Below are positions 17,371 to 25,399 of a stretch of DNA of 59,022 bases, in pieces. The notes under the pieces are model-generated. The model worked only from the letters and a program-made list of their open reading frames with translations, was not told where the DNA came from and did no database searches. The translations under genes were made by a program, and so were the position numbers. The stretch is from Sulfurimonas sp. (lineage in GTDB: Bacteria > Campylobacterota > Campylobacteria > Campylobacterales > Sulfurimonadaceae): positions 1 through 59,022 of the forward strand of contig JAQTZE010000013.1 of NCBI GenBank assembly GCA_028687935.1, in the 5' to 3' direction. The first letter of the stretch is position 1; every line of letters begins with the position of its first letter.

Positions 17371-18423
17371 ATGAAAAAAATTCTTCTTATTCCTGCATTA
17401 CTTGCTGGATCGTTAGCGCTTGCTACTCCATACAACTATGAGATTACTCCAGTTGTTGGTTATAACTTTGCTGAAGGAAACTTAGGTTTCAAAGACAATG
17501 GTTACCTATTATATGGTGCTGAATTACAGTACAACAATCCTGATTGGGTTATCTCTCCAGAGCTTTCAGCATTATACACTGATTCAAATGCTCACAACGG
17601 TGAATATGAACTTCCAACTGAAGGTTCAACAGATATCTTACGTGTAGCATTAAATGGTGTTTACACATATGAGAACGACAGCTTTATCCAACCGTTTGCA
17701 AAAGCGGGTCTTGGTATGGAACAAATGGACAACAAACAACAAGGTAATGTTGATTCATTATTCTTAGATGCTGGTGTTGGTGCTAAATTCCCAATTATGG
17801 AACATGTTGCATTAAAACTTGAAGCTCTTTATATGTTAAAAGAAAATGACAAAAGATGGGATAATAATGTAGCTGGTCTATTTGGTATCAACTTCGCGTT
17901 TGGTGCTCCAGAAGTGAAAGCTGCTCCAGTAGTTGCTGCTCCAGTAGTTGCTCCAGCTCCAAAACCAGTAGTTGTTCCTACTCCTGTAAAAGTAGACGGC
18001 GATGCTGACAAAGATGGTGTTAAAGATTCAATGGACAAATGTCCAAACACTCCAGCTGGTGTTCAAGTAGACGCTAACGGTTGTACAATCGTTGCAAACT
18101 TACACATTAACTTTGATAACAACTCATACAAAATCGACAAAGCTTCAGACACAAATGTTGAAAAATTTGCTACATTTATGAAAGCTGCAAAATCATACAA
18201 AGCTGAAATCATCGGTCATACTGATAGTGTTGGTAGTGAAGCTGCTAACATGAAACTTTCTCAAAACAGAGCAAACGCAGTGAAAACTTCATTAGTTGCA
18301 AAAGGTGTTGCTGCTGATAGAGTTACAACTACAGGTATGGGTGAATCTAAACCAGTTGCTGATAACATGAACAAAGAAGGTCGTGCAGAAAACAGACGTA
18401 TCGAAGCTGTATTATCTAAATAA
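17371..18423 (+). CDS. OmpA-family outer-membrane protein
   Basis: A 350-residue outer-membrane protein: signal peptide (1-18), an eight-strand-type beta-barrel (about 20-175), a proline/alanine/valine linker (about 180-205), a thrombospondin type 3-like calcium segment (DADKDGVKDSMDKCPNTP, about 208-230) with paired cysteines, and an OmpA peptidoglycan-binding domain (about 235-350) with NRANAVKTSL and AENRRIE. It anchors the outer membrane to the cell wall. Codon use is biased (mostly TTA, GCT, GTT), as expected for a highly expressed gene and unlike its neighbours. An AAGGA ribosome site precedes the ATG. mobA starts three bases after the stop. Confidence 0.93.
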   Translation: MKKILLIPALLAGSLALATPYNYEITPVVGYNFAEGNLGFKDNGYLLYGAELQYNNPDWVISPELSALYTDSNAHNGEYELPTEGSTDILRVALNGVYTYENDSFIQPFAKAGLGMEQMDNKQQGNVDSLFLDAGVGAKFPIMEHVALKLEALYMLKENDKRWDNNVAGLFGINFAFGAPEVKAAPVVAAPVVAPAPKPVVVPTPVKVDGDADKDGVKDSMDKCPNTPAGVQVDANGCTIVANLHINFDNNSYKIDKASDTNVEKFATFMKAAKSYKAEIIGHTDSVGSEAANMKLSQNRANAVKTSLVAKGVAADRVTTTGMGESKPVADNMNKEGRAENRRIEAVLSK

Positions 18424-18426
18424 TTC

Positions 18427-19005
18427 ATGCTAGATATCCCTTGCGTCATCTTTGCAGGTGGCAAAAGTTCTCGAATGGGTGAAGATAAATCTCTTCTCCC
18501 GTTCTCTTCTTATAAAACCCTCACGGAATTTCAATATACTCGTTTATCTAAGATTTTCAAAACCGTATACATCTCATGTAAAGATAAAAATAAATTTGAC
18601 TTTGATGCTTCTTTTATAGAAGATATACAAAACGCAGATGTTTTTGCTCCAACTGCTGGATTTGTTGCTGTTTTTAAAGTCTTACAAGAGGAAGCGTTTT
18701 TTGCCTTGAGTGTTGATGCTCCATTTGTTGATGAGGCAATTATTCAAAAACTTATCAAGAGTGATGCCGCACACATAAACGCAGATGCTAGTATTGCCAT
18801 CTCTACTAACGGGATGGAACCTATGTGCGGTATCTATCATCGTTCCCTTGAGGCTGCGTTTACTACTATGCTCGACCAAGACAATCATAAACTTGGCTTT
18901 TTGCTTAAATCATCCAATACAAATTTCGTCAAATTTGATGAGACAAAACCCTTTATGAATCTCAACCATCCGCATGAATATCAGGAAGCTCTAACACTTA
19001 TTTAA
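18427..19005 (+). CDS. mobA: Molybdenum cofactor guanylyltransferase
   Basis: A 192-residue MobA that adds GMP to molybdopterin, as needed by DMSO-reductase-family enzymes such as the one encoded at 25.4-28.3 kb. The N-terminal nucleotide-binding signature [18 protein letters not shown] is intact; SVDAPFVDE corresponds to the metal-site segment and HKLGFLLK to the C-terminal region. It starts only three bases after the OmpA-family stop, with no separate ribosome site visible, so it may be translated by coupling. Followed by moaC after 40 bases. Confidence 0.9.
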   Translation: MLDIPCVIFAGGKSSRMGEDKSLLPFSSYKTLTEFQYTRLSKIFKTVYISCKDKNKFDFDASFIEDIQNADVFAPTAGFVAVFKVLQEEAFFALSVDAPFVDEAIIQKLIKSDAAHINADASIAISTNGMEPMCGIYHRSLEAAFTTMLDQDNHKLGFLLKSSNTNFVKFDETKPFMNLNHPHEYQEALTLI

Positions 19006-19016
19006 CACCCATCTGT

Positions 19017-19022
19017 TATAAT
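19017..19022 (+). promoter_or_regulatory. -10 box before moaC
   Basis: Perfect TATAAT 24 bases upstream of the moaC ATG, so moaC need not depend on read-through from mobA. Confidence 0.5.
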
Positions 19023-19045
19023 GATAAAAACACAAAGAGAATTGA

Positions 19046-19516
19046 ATGAATTTAACACACCTTGATGAAAACCAAAGACCAAAAATGGTTGATGTTTCGG
19101 ATAAGTCTCAAACGACACGCGTAGCTATTGCAAGCGGAATCATCGAGATGAGTCGTGATGCCTATGAAGCCATTGTAAGTGAAAAAACAAAAAAAGGTCC
19201 TGTATTGCAAACTGCAGTAATCGCAGCTATAATGGGAACTAAAAGAACGAGTGATCTTATCCCAATGTGCCATCCGCTCAATCTCAGCGGTATAAACTGT
19301 GATGTGGAAGAACTTCCAGAACTTCCAGGCTTTAAACTACGCGTAACTGCTAAGCTTACAGGTCAAACTGGAGTGGAGATGGAAGCGCTTACAGGGACAA
19401 GTATAGGCTTGCTTACAATTTATGATATGGTCAAAGCCATAGATAAAGGTATGATCATAAGAAATGTACAACTAGAAGAAAAAAAAGGAGGCAAAAGTGG
19501 AGATTATAAACGATAG
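19046..19516 (+). CDS. moaC: Cyclic pyranopterin monophosphate synthase
   Basis: A 156-residue MoaC, which with MoaA makes the first molybdopterin intermediate. Conserved segments [17 protein letters not shown] (active-site region) and [19 protein letters not shown] are intact, with the catalytic Lys in the final KKGGKSGDY. The 3' end overlaps the DUF493 gene by 20 bases. Clustering with mobA links it to the molybdoenzyme operon downstream. Confidence 0.96.
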   Translation: MNLTHLDENQRPKMVDVSDKSQTTRVAIASGIIEMSRDAYEAIVSEKTKKGPVLQTAVIAAIMGTKRTSDLIPMCHPLNLSGINCDVEELPELPGFKLRVTAKLTGQTGVEMEALTGTSIGLLTIYDMVKAIDKGMIIRNVQLEEKKGGKSGDYKR

Positions 19517-19766
19517 TAAGGAAAAACTCGAACTGAGCTACCCTTGTTCTTGGAGCTACAAACTTATAGGCTATGAAAAAGAGGCGATACAAAAAGCTAT
19601 TCATGAAGTCATCCTAGAGAGAGAACATTCGCTTACACACTCAAACGCAAGTAAGAGTGGAAAATATATAAGCATGAATCTTGATTTAGTTATTGTCAAC
19701 GAAGATGAAAGAAACTTTATTTATGAGGCCCTCAAAACGCATCAAAATATTAAAATGGTACTATAA
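19497..19766 (+). CDS. DUF493 (YbeD-like) small protein
   Basis: An 89-residue DUF493 protein with an ACT-like fold. It starts GTG at 19497, supported by a perfect AAGGAGG five bases upstream inside moa[12 protein letters not shown] and [15 protein letters not shown] are family segments. The Campylobacterota member is conserved but its role is not known; the E. coli relative YbeD is linked to lipoate genes, which are not seen here. Confidence 0.85.
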   Translation: MEIINDSKEKLELSYPCSWSYKLIGYEKEAIQKAIHEVILEREHSLTHSNASKSGKYISMNLDLVIVNEDERNFIYEALKTHQNIKMVL

Positions 19767-19776
19767 AGGATTTATG

Positions 19777-20835
19777 ATGGATTTAACGAAACTCGAATTT
19801 GATATTACAAGCGCAAACGCAGTGAAGACAAAACCACTAGCTGATAAAGTCATTGATGCTTTTAAAATAACTACTGATGCATCTAAAGTGGAGCTCGGCG
19901 CTTTAGATATAGAGATGATCAAAACAGTTGCAACGACATTAGTAGAAATCGAGACAAGAGCACTCCATGACGAACTAGAAGTACTTTTAGCACAAAAAGA
20001 GCAGTTGGAGAGAAAAATTGAAAAGCAATCTGATGCACTTCAAGAAGCAAAATATACTGTATTCAATGCGATTGAAGCTGAGCTTATAGATCAAGACCAG
20101 GCACTCTCAAAGCTCCATCAGATCAAACTACAGTCCATCGATCTTTTTGACTTTTTAGGAGAGCTTGTCGAGTCTGCAATAATTACAGCACTTGAAAAAG
20201 ACACAGATGGAGATATCAAAGAGACGACACAGGAAGTTATCAAAGATATAACCTTTGAAGCTATCAAAGAGGGTTCACTCAATACGATACGTATCAGAAA
20301 AATCCTCTCTACAATCCTACAGTCTGCAATCGAGGTGGCTGAGGCTACTCCAAACAGAGCAAATGAAATCCTTCCTTCTACACTCAAAGGTATGCGCAGC
20401 GGACTATTTAAAGCTATAGACAGATTTAAAAAGAGACTCGCTTATATGCCAGTTGAAGCAAAACACATCCTCATAGAAGATTATGACACTATCATAGAAG
20501 ATCTTAACCAAACAGATACGCTCTTCTCACAAGTTATTCTCACTCAGGCATCACAATACTCTCAAAACAGCCGTGTACTTCTTTTAGAAACCAATAAAAA
20601 TATGCGTTTTGATTTAGATGAACTTGTGCATCTCTCAAAAGAGACTGCAGATGTGATGAAAGATAGATTTTCAATCTTTGCAAAAAAAGCTGTTAAAAGT
20701 GCTGATTCTGCTCTCAAATCTCAAAAGGCACAAGAAGCTAAGCGTATGGGTGTTCAAGCTCTAGGCGTAGCTAAAACAGCGCTCCATAGCGCTATCAAAT
20801 CCGCCAAAGACGCTATGGAGAAAAGAGAAAAATAA
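19777..20835 (+). CDS. Long helical protein of unknown function
   Basis: About 352 residues from MDLTKLEF; AAAGGA ends six bases before this ATG, and a second ATG lies at 19774. No recognised domain. The protein is almost wholly predicted alpha-helical: a coiled coil near 60-110, a middle helical region, and a lysine/alanine-rich amphipathic tail (KSADSALKSQKAQEAK, HSAIKSAKDAMEK), somewhat like lipid- or polymer-associated helical proteins. No signal peptide. It follows DUF493 closely and converges on the ferredoxin gene with no gap. Confidence 0.75.
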   Translation: MDLTKLEFDITSANAVKTKPLADKVIDAFKITTDASKVELGALDIEMIKTVATTLVEIETRALHDELEVLLAQKEQLERKIEKQSDALQEAKYTVFNAIEAELIDQDQALSKLHQIKLQSIDLFDFLGELVESAIITALEKDTDGDIKETTQEVIKDITFEAIKEGSLNTIRIRKILSTILQSAIEVAEATPNRANEILPSTLKGMRSGLFKAIDRFKKRLAYMPVEAKHILIEDYDTIIEDLNQTDTLFSQVILTQASQYSQNSRVLLLETNKNMRFDLDELVHLSKETADVMKDRFSIFAKKAVKSADSALKSQKAQEAKRMGVQALGVAKTALHSAIKSAKDAMEKREK

Positions 20836-21921
20836 TTAAAGGTCTTTAGCCATAGTAAACACATGGCTAAAGTCTACTTTGAAATCGGCGCATCGATCAC
20901 AGATCGGATCACCCCCGCGATATGGATAAGGGCATCTACATTCGTGACACATCACCATCTCATAATGAACAAGTGCAACACCCCTGTCATATGCAAAATC
21001 TACAAGATCTATACTATCAATATTTTTGATTGCGTTTGGTTTACAGATATCATTACATATTCCACAAGAGATACAGTTTCCAATGTTAAAATTGATACCT
21101 TGCTTGTTTTGTGTACTAATAAGTGCTTCTGTCGGGCAGAACTGTGTACAGTCTCCACAATTTGTACAATCGCTAAAAGATATCTCTTTTTTTGTAAAAA
21201 GTCCGAAACTTGTATTATGAGATGTTTTTTCAAGCTTAGAAATATTTTCACGTATCGCGTTTTTAAAGGCTAAAAACTTCAGAGGCACTGCATTGTGGTT
21301 ATTTTTCTGGTACGCCTGCGTCATTGCAGTAACTTTTTCTTCACTTTCAGTCGCTGCATTTTTCACTTTTGCAAACGCTGTCTTAAAGAGCATACGCTTC
21401 GTGTTTTCTTCTGGCTTTTCTTCACGTATAGCAACTACATTTGTAGCTTTACAAGCCTCTAAAAAAGTATTTGCTTTGTCAATTTCAAAGCGTATAAAGC
21501 TTTCCACTTTTTTATCTCTATTGAGTGCGCACTCAGAACAATGTGCAAGATCACACACAGGAGCCGCTTCGCTTGTAAGTGCCATAGTAATATAGTGATG
21601 CGCATCAAAGGCACCCAAACAAGTTGTAGTTTTTTTGCAAGAGAGTAGTTTTTCTTCATTCTCTTTGAAACTTGCTACGTATGCATTGGCATCAAAACTG
21701 ACAAGACTAAGTGCTTCAGTCGGACAACTTCCCATACATGCCGCACAGCCTATACACTCATTGGAATAGAGAGTAAGCTTATTACGCACGATATGAAAAG
21801 CATTCTCAGGACATATCTCTACACAAAGCTGACAATCATTATGATAATAATCATTACGTATACAGTTTGTTCCGCTGTATGTGAATAGTTCTGTCTTTTG
21901 TATAAAGTTTAAATTACTCAA
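20836..21921 (-). CDS. Multi-cluster 4Fe-4S ferredoxin-type protein
   Basis: An electron-transfer or maturation protein of about 361 residues. The preferred start is TTG at 21921: it overlaps the torD-like stop and has GGAGAG seven bases upstream; an ATG at 21963 would run deep into that gene. It has ferredoxin motifs near the N-terminus (CQLCVEICP, CIGCAACMGSCP), two more in the C-terminal half (CTNCGDCTQFCP, CISCGICNDICKP) and a cysteine-rich tail (CHECRCPYPY...CDRCADF). No signal peptide, so cytoplasmic. In Campylobacterota such proteins often pair with TorD-family chaperones beside periplasmic molybdoenzymes, suggesting a role in cluster loading or quality control before Tat export. That role is inference. 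Confidence 0.82.
   Translation of the reverse strand: MSNLNFIQKTELFTYSGTNCIRNDYYHNDCQLCVEICPENAFHIVRNKLTLYSNECIGCAACMGSCPTEALSLVSFDANAYVASFKENEEKLLSCKKTTTCLGAFDAHHYITMALTSEAAPVCDLAHCSECALNRDKKVESFIRFEIDKANTFLEACKATNVVAIREEKPEENTKRMLFKTAFAKVKNAATESEEKVTAMTQAYQKNNHNAVPLKFLAFKNAIRENISKLEKTSHNTSFGLFTKKEISFSDCTNCGDCTQFCPTEALISTQNKQGINFNIGNCISCGICNDICKPNAIKNIDSIDLVDFAYDRGVALVHYEMVMCHECRCPYPYRGGDPICDRCADFKVDFSHVFTMAKDL
20844..20872 (-). terminator. Terminator hairpin inside the ferredoxin 3' end
   Basis: Perfect 10-bp inverted repeat CTTTAGCCAT / ATGGCTAAAG with a nine-base loop, just inside the last codons of the minus-strand gene, followed on that strand by a T-rich run across the stop. It could terminate both convergent transcripts. 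Confidence 0.6.
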
Positions 21922-22489
21922 AATTACTCTCCAAAGCCGCAGAACAATACTCATAATCTGCAACTATAAACTCAACCATAAAATCACAAAGGTCTCTATA
22001 AAAAGGTGTCAGAGCCATGCTTTTCATCCCAATCATATAAGGAACTACCCATTTCATCAGGTGCTCATCTAAAAAATCAAACTGTGGTTTTTTCTCATCC
22101 CTAAAGACTAAAGTCTGCATAAACGCAAGCTCTATCGAAAGATGATCAGGTGCCATCAATTCTGTTTGATCCATGTTAAGCTCAAAACCATGTGAATAGT
22201 AAAAATTCATGACAGGATTTTGCAGACCTACAAGTGTCTCATTTTTCGCATCTAAGACAAAAGATTCAACCGCTTGTGTATTGATAACAAACATAGAAGA
22301 AAAATCTTCATTGAGTGCGTCCATGATAGCTTCATCACTATTTTTATGAAAAAACTCTACACTCTCATCACCCAAAATTTCCAATAAATCTCTATTTTCT
22401 CTTAGGTCTTTTATAAATCTTTTATCAACTGTACTCGCCATTGTTCTTGATAAAAATGCGTATACATAAAGTCTATATTCTTTGTTCAT
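21914..22489 (-). CDS. TorD/DmsD-family molybdoenzyme chaperone
   Basis: A 191-residue all-helical protein resembling the TorD / DmsD / NarJ-type redox enzyme maturation proteins, which bind Tat signal peptides and hold the apo-enzyme until cofactor is inserted. Recognisable features are the N-terminal YRLYVYAFLSR, the EDFSSMFV segment, NPVMNFYYSHGFEL and the PDHLSIELAFMQTL helix, where the family has a PDH motif. It lies in the molybdoenzyme operon, 158 bp after the small Cys protein. The catalytic subunit upstream has a Tat signal and is the likely client. Confidence 0.87.
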   Translation of the reverse strand: MNKEYRLYVYAFLSRTMASTVDKRFIKDLRENRDLLEILGDESVEFFHKNSDEAIMDALNEDFSSMFVINTQAVESFVLDAKNETLVGLQNPVMNFYYSHGFELNMDQTELMAPDHLSIELAFMQTLVFRDEKKPQFDFLDEHLMKWVVPYMIGMKSMALTPFYRDLCDFMVEFIVADYEYCSAALESNFE

Positions 22490-22624
22490 TCATAGTTTCC
22501 TGATTTTAAAAGATAGTAGTAGGGGTTTTTATCATAATTTCGCTTATACGCAGACACCTAGAAAAAGTTAGCACTTGAGTAAGGAATAAAAAGAAGTTAT
22601 AAGAAAAACACCGAGGAGTTGCCT

Positions 22625-22646
22625 CTTAAAGCCAAAAGGCTTTAAG
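22625..22646 (-). terminator. Hairpin directly after the molybdoenzyme structural genes
   Basis: Perfect 9-bp stem CTTAAAGCC / GGCTTTAAG with an AAAA loop, starting two bases after the stop of the 139-residue protein; a GTGTTTTTC T-run follows about 20 bases later. It may separate abundant structural transcripts from the lower-level chaperone and ferredoxin genes. Confidence 0.6.
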
Positions 22647-22647
22647 A

Positions 22648-23067
22648 TTAGAGACAACCTTTAAAGAATGATTTCTTCGGTGGTGGTGGTGGTTTTACTT
22701 CTGTAGCCATGATTGTATTAGTAGACTCATTGTAATTACCTACGATTGTAACTTCATTACGATTGATACTACTATCAACATTTTCCATTTTTACATTAGT
22801 TAGGTCTACTTTGTAAGTATGACCTTCGTTGTGTGAATAGAGTACCACGTTTACTTGTGTCGTAACACCAGCATCCGTTGTCTCAAAACAACCGTCACTT
22901 CCACACACATAGTTCTCAAGGTAACAATCCGTAAACGCACCAGCTGCAGCACAGCCAGCTGTTGTAAGGAAACCTTCTTTTTCCATAGGAACAAGATCAG
23001 CAGCGAATGCACTTACTGATAGAAGTGCACCCATTACCAATGAAGGGATTAAAGTAATTTTTTTCAT
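22648..23067 (-). CDS. Small secreted Cys-rich protein of the molybdoenzyme operon
   Basis: A 139-residue protein of no recognised family. Signal peptide MKKITLIPSLVMGALLSVSAFA; the mature part has cysteines in GCAAAG, DCYLENYVCGSDGCFE and the terminal KGCL, a beta-rich middle, and a run of five prolines near the C-terminus encoded by CCA/CCG repeats. The start overlaps the cytochrome stop as TAATG, so it is translationally coupled to the structural subunits. A periplasmic accessory subunit or electron-transfer partner is possible; nothing visible binds haem (no CxxCH). Confidence 0.78.
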   Translation of the reverse strand: MKKITLIPSLVMGALLSVSAFAADLVPMEKEGFLTTAGCAAAGAFTDCYLENYVCGSDGCFETTDAGVTTQVNVVLYSHNEGHTYKVDLTNVKMENVDSSINRNEVTIVGNYNESTNTIMATEVKPPPPPKKSFFKGCL

Positions 23068-24263
23068 TATTTAACCTCCGCTTTTAAAGTTTTTAAATAG
23101 GCAACGATGTTATCGATATCTGCTTTTTCCATCCAACTGTGGTCTGGCATTGTCGATACTCTTTTGCCCTCTGTAACATTATACCAAGCATAATTGCTAT
23201 GTGCATTTCTATTATAGCCTGGAACAACTACTGCAGATGGGTTTACTAAAGACTCACGTAAGTAGTCAACAGTCGAATAACCCCCAATGTTCGTCAAAGA
23301 CGGTCCCATTAAGTTAGCTGCATCTGTTTTTTCCATTTGGTGACAGCCAGTACAACCGTTTGCCACTGCTGAGTCTTTACCTTTTACTGCATCACCTTCA
23401 ATTTTACCATGAAGTGCGTTTACTAAAGTATCGTCACCTTTTTTCAGTACAACTGCTGTCCAAGAAGTAAGATATTTAAGACCATTACGTCCCATTTTCT
23501 CACCATCCCATACAGCAAACGCAACAGGAATAGCAGCTGCGTTTAAGTCAACATACTCATCTTTTAATGAACTAGAAAGTGTTCCTGACCAAGCTTTTTT
23601 ACCATAAGCCATACTGCTAGTTGCATTATCGCTGCCATCTTTAATCTCCGTCATAGAACGGAAACCTTCGCCTACATAACTTTTTTCATAATCACTACTT
23701 GCAAGAGTATCAACTTTTGCATTGAACTTTTTAAGATCTTTTTCAAAAAGGTCCGTTTGATTAGGATTCACTTGCGTTGCAACATCACCATTACCGTTTG
23801 GCTCATAAAACTTAGCCACTTGTTTTTGTAAGTGTATTACAGCTTGACGACCTTCAGAACCCATACCTATGTATGGTAATTCTGCTGGGTTAGCGTAATT
23901 ACTAGCGAATTGAACTGCAAATCCATCAGCATATGAATCTGTTTTGTTGCCTTGTTGTACGTTTTTTGTACCATCTGGCCATTGAATCAAAAATGCAATT
24001 TTTTTGTCATTATACACAGCGGCAACTTTTGCTTGAACAGCTTTATTGTCTGCGTTAAGTTCGTTTGCTTTTTTGTCATTGAATTCAATTGTCGTTTGAG
24101 GATACAAAGTAACAGTTGAAAACTTAGCCCCTTTCCAAACAGAAGATGCAGCATCTACTTTATCTAAACTCTTTGTAATCTTCAGAGCATTAATAGCTGA
24201 ATCCGCTGCTACAGCTGTAGCAAGAGTAGCCAAAGCTACTAATGTACTAGTTAATTTTTTCAT
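23067..24263 (-). CDS. Gamma subunit: EBDH-type haem b domain fused to cytochrome c
   Basis: A 398-residue periplasmic electron-transfer subunit with a Sec signal peptide (about 1-20). Residues 20-280 resemble the type II DMSO-reductase-family haem b subunit (ethylbenzene dehydrogenase gamma / ClrC / SerC type), with FLIQWPDGTKN and DGFAVQF segments. The C-terminus (about 290-398) is a mono-haem class I cytochrome c with GCTGCHQME, LMGPSLTNIGG and a distal-Met segment VSTMPDHSWM. The fusion gives a haem b to haem c path out of the enzyme without a separate cytochrome. TAATG overlaps couple it to the genes on both sides. Confidence 0.88.
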   Translation of the reverse strand: MKKLTSTLVALATLATAVAADSAINALKITKSLDKVDAASSVWKGAKFSTVTLYPQTTIEFNDKKANELNADNKAVQAKVAAVYNDKKIAFLIQWPDGTKNVQQGNKTDSYADGFAVQFASNYANPAELPYIGMGSEGRQAVIHLQKQVAKFYEPNGNGDVATQVNPNQTDLFEKDLKKFNAKVDTLASSDYEKSYVGEGFRSMTEIKDGSDNATSSMAYGKKAWSGTLSSSLKDEYVDLNAAAIPVAFAVWDGEKMGRNGLKYLTSWTAVVLKKGDDTLVNALHGKIEGDAVKGKDSAVANGCTGCHQMEKTDAANLMGPSLTNIGGYSTVDYLRESLVNPSAVVVPGYNRNAHSNYAWYNVTEGKRVSTMPDHSWMEKADIDNIVAYLKTLKAEVK

Positions 24264-25390
24264 TAATGGTGTCCTCCCGCTTTAACATCTCCACCATGAA
24301 AGAACTTCATTTCATGTCCAGATTTAGTATGTTTACCAGCTATATAACGATTATCTACTGGTGCTAAAGGATGTTGTCCATTCTCTTTTGCAACTTGTTG
24401 GTAATAGTTATTATCAAGACGGAACATATCTGAGTGTTGGTATGCAATTAAGATATCCATGAGTTCACTCTCTCCAGTCTCTTTACGTTTTTTCATTTCA
24501 GCTTTGAGTGTAGCGATAGCTCCATGAACTTCAGGTCCGAAAAGTTTTTCAAGTTCTTCGATTGGAAGACGTGTAGAACCTTCGATGATTTTACCATCAG
24601 CATCAAATTTCGCTGGTGATTCGGTCGGTGGTACATAATAAACATTTGGTTGTGTACCGTAGTCTGTTCTAAGACCGATAGCAACTTTATATTTGTTTAC
24701 AAGTTTGTGTACTTGTCCTTCTTCATCATCTAAGAATCCAACAAAACGAATACGTCCAACACACTGTTGTGCACACGCTGGTGGAAGTCCTTGCTCAATT
24801 CTTGGGAAACATAAAATACATTTCTCTGATTTAGAGATCTTTGGATTGAAATAGATTTTTTTGTATGGACATCCCGCTATACAATAACGGTAACCCTGAC
24901 ATCTGTCTAAGTCAACTAAAACAACACCATCTTGCTCACGCTTGAAGATTGCATCACGAGGACACGCACTCAAACAACCTGGATTTGTACAGTGGTTACA
25001 AATACGTGGTAAATAGAAGAAATAGTTGTCTTGAGGGAACAAGCCAGCACCTTCATCTTCATCCCAGTTTGGTCCCCATGTAGGCTCTACATTTGGCTCA
25101 AATGATGCGCCACCTTGAAGTGCATCATAGTTATAATCCCAAGGCACACCGTAGTCTGCTTCAAGATTAGGGATCACACCTGGTTGTAAGTCGCCAGCAG
25201 CATCAAAACCACCACCAAGCTCCATCCAATTTTTTGGGTAACCAGTACCCGGATACGTTTCAACATTGTTCCAGTACATATATTCGCGGCCATTTCTATT
25301 TGTCCACTGCGTTTTACATGCAACTGTACATGTTTGGCACCCGATACATTTGTTCAGGTCCATAACCATTGCTAATTGTCTTTTTGACAT
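24263..25390 (-). CDS. Beta subunit: four-cluster Fe-S protein of a type II molybdoenzyme
   Basis: A 375-residue NarH/DdhB/SerB-like subunit that wires the catalytic subunit to the gamma subunit. Four cysteine clusters are visible: CIGCQTCTVACK, CNHCTNPGCLSACP, CQGYRYCIAGCPY and CILCFPRIEQGLPPACAQQC. No signal peptide, as expected for a subunit exported bound to the Tat substrate. YMYWNNVETYPGTGYP is typical of the type II family. It lies nine bases after the catalytic gene and overlaps the gamma gene by one base. Confidence 0.93.
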   Translation of the reverse strand: MSKRQLAMVMDLNKCIGCQTCTVACKTQWTNRNGREYMYWNNVETYPGTGYPKNWMELGGGFDAAGDLQPGVIPNLEADYGVPWDYNYDALQGGASFEPNVEPTWGPNWDEDEGAGLFPQDNYFFYLPRICNHCTNPGCLSACPRDAIFKREQDGVVLVDLDRCQGYRYCIAGCPYKKIYFNPKISKSEKCILCFPRIEQGLPPACAQQCVGRIRFVGFLDDEEGQVHKLVNKYKVAIGLRTDYGTQPNVYYVPPTESPAKFDADGKIIEGSTRLPIEELEKLFGPEVHGAIATLKAEMKKRKETGESELMDILIAYQHSDMFRLDNNYYQQVAKENGQHPLAPVDNRYIAGKHTKSGHEMKFFHGGDVKAGGHH

Positions 25391-25399
25391 CTATGCTCC

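Noticed and set aside
22680..22694. GGT/CCA repeat in the small Cys protein as a phase-variable tract
   Set aside because: It is a trinucleotide repeat encoding prolines, so length change would not shift the frame.
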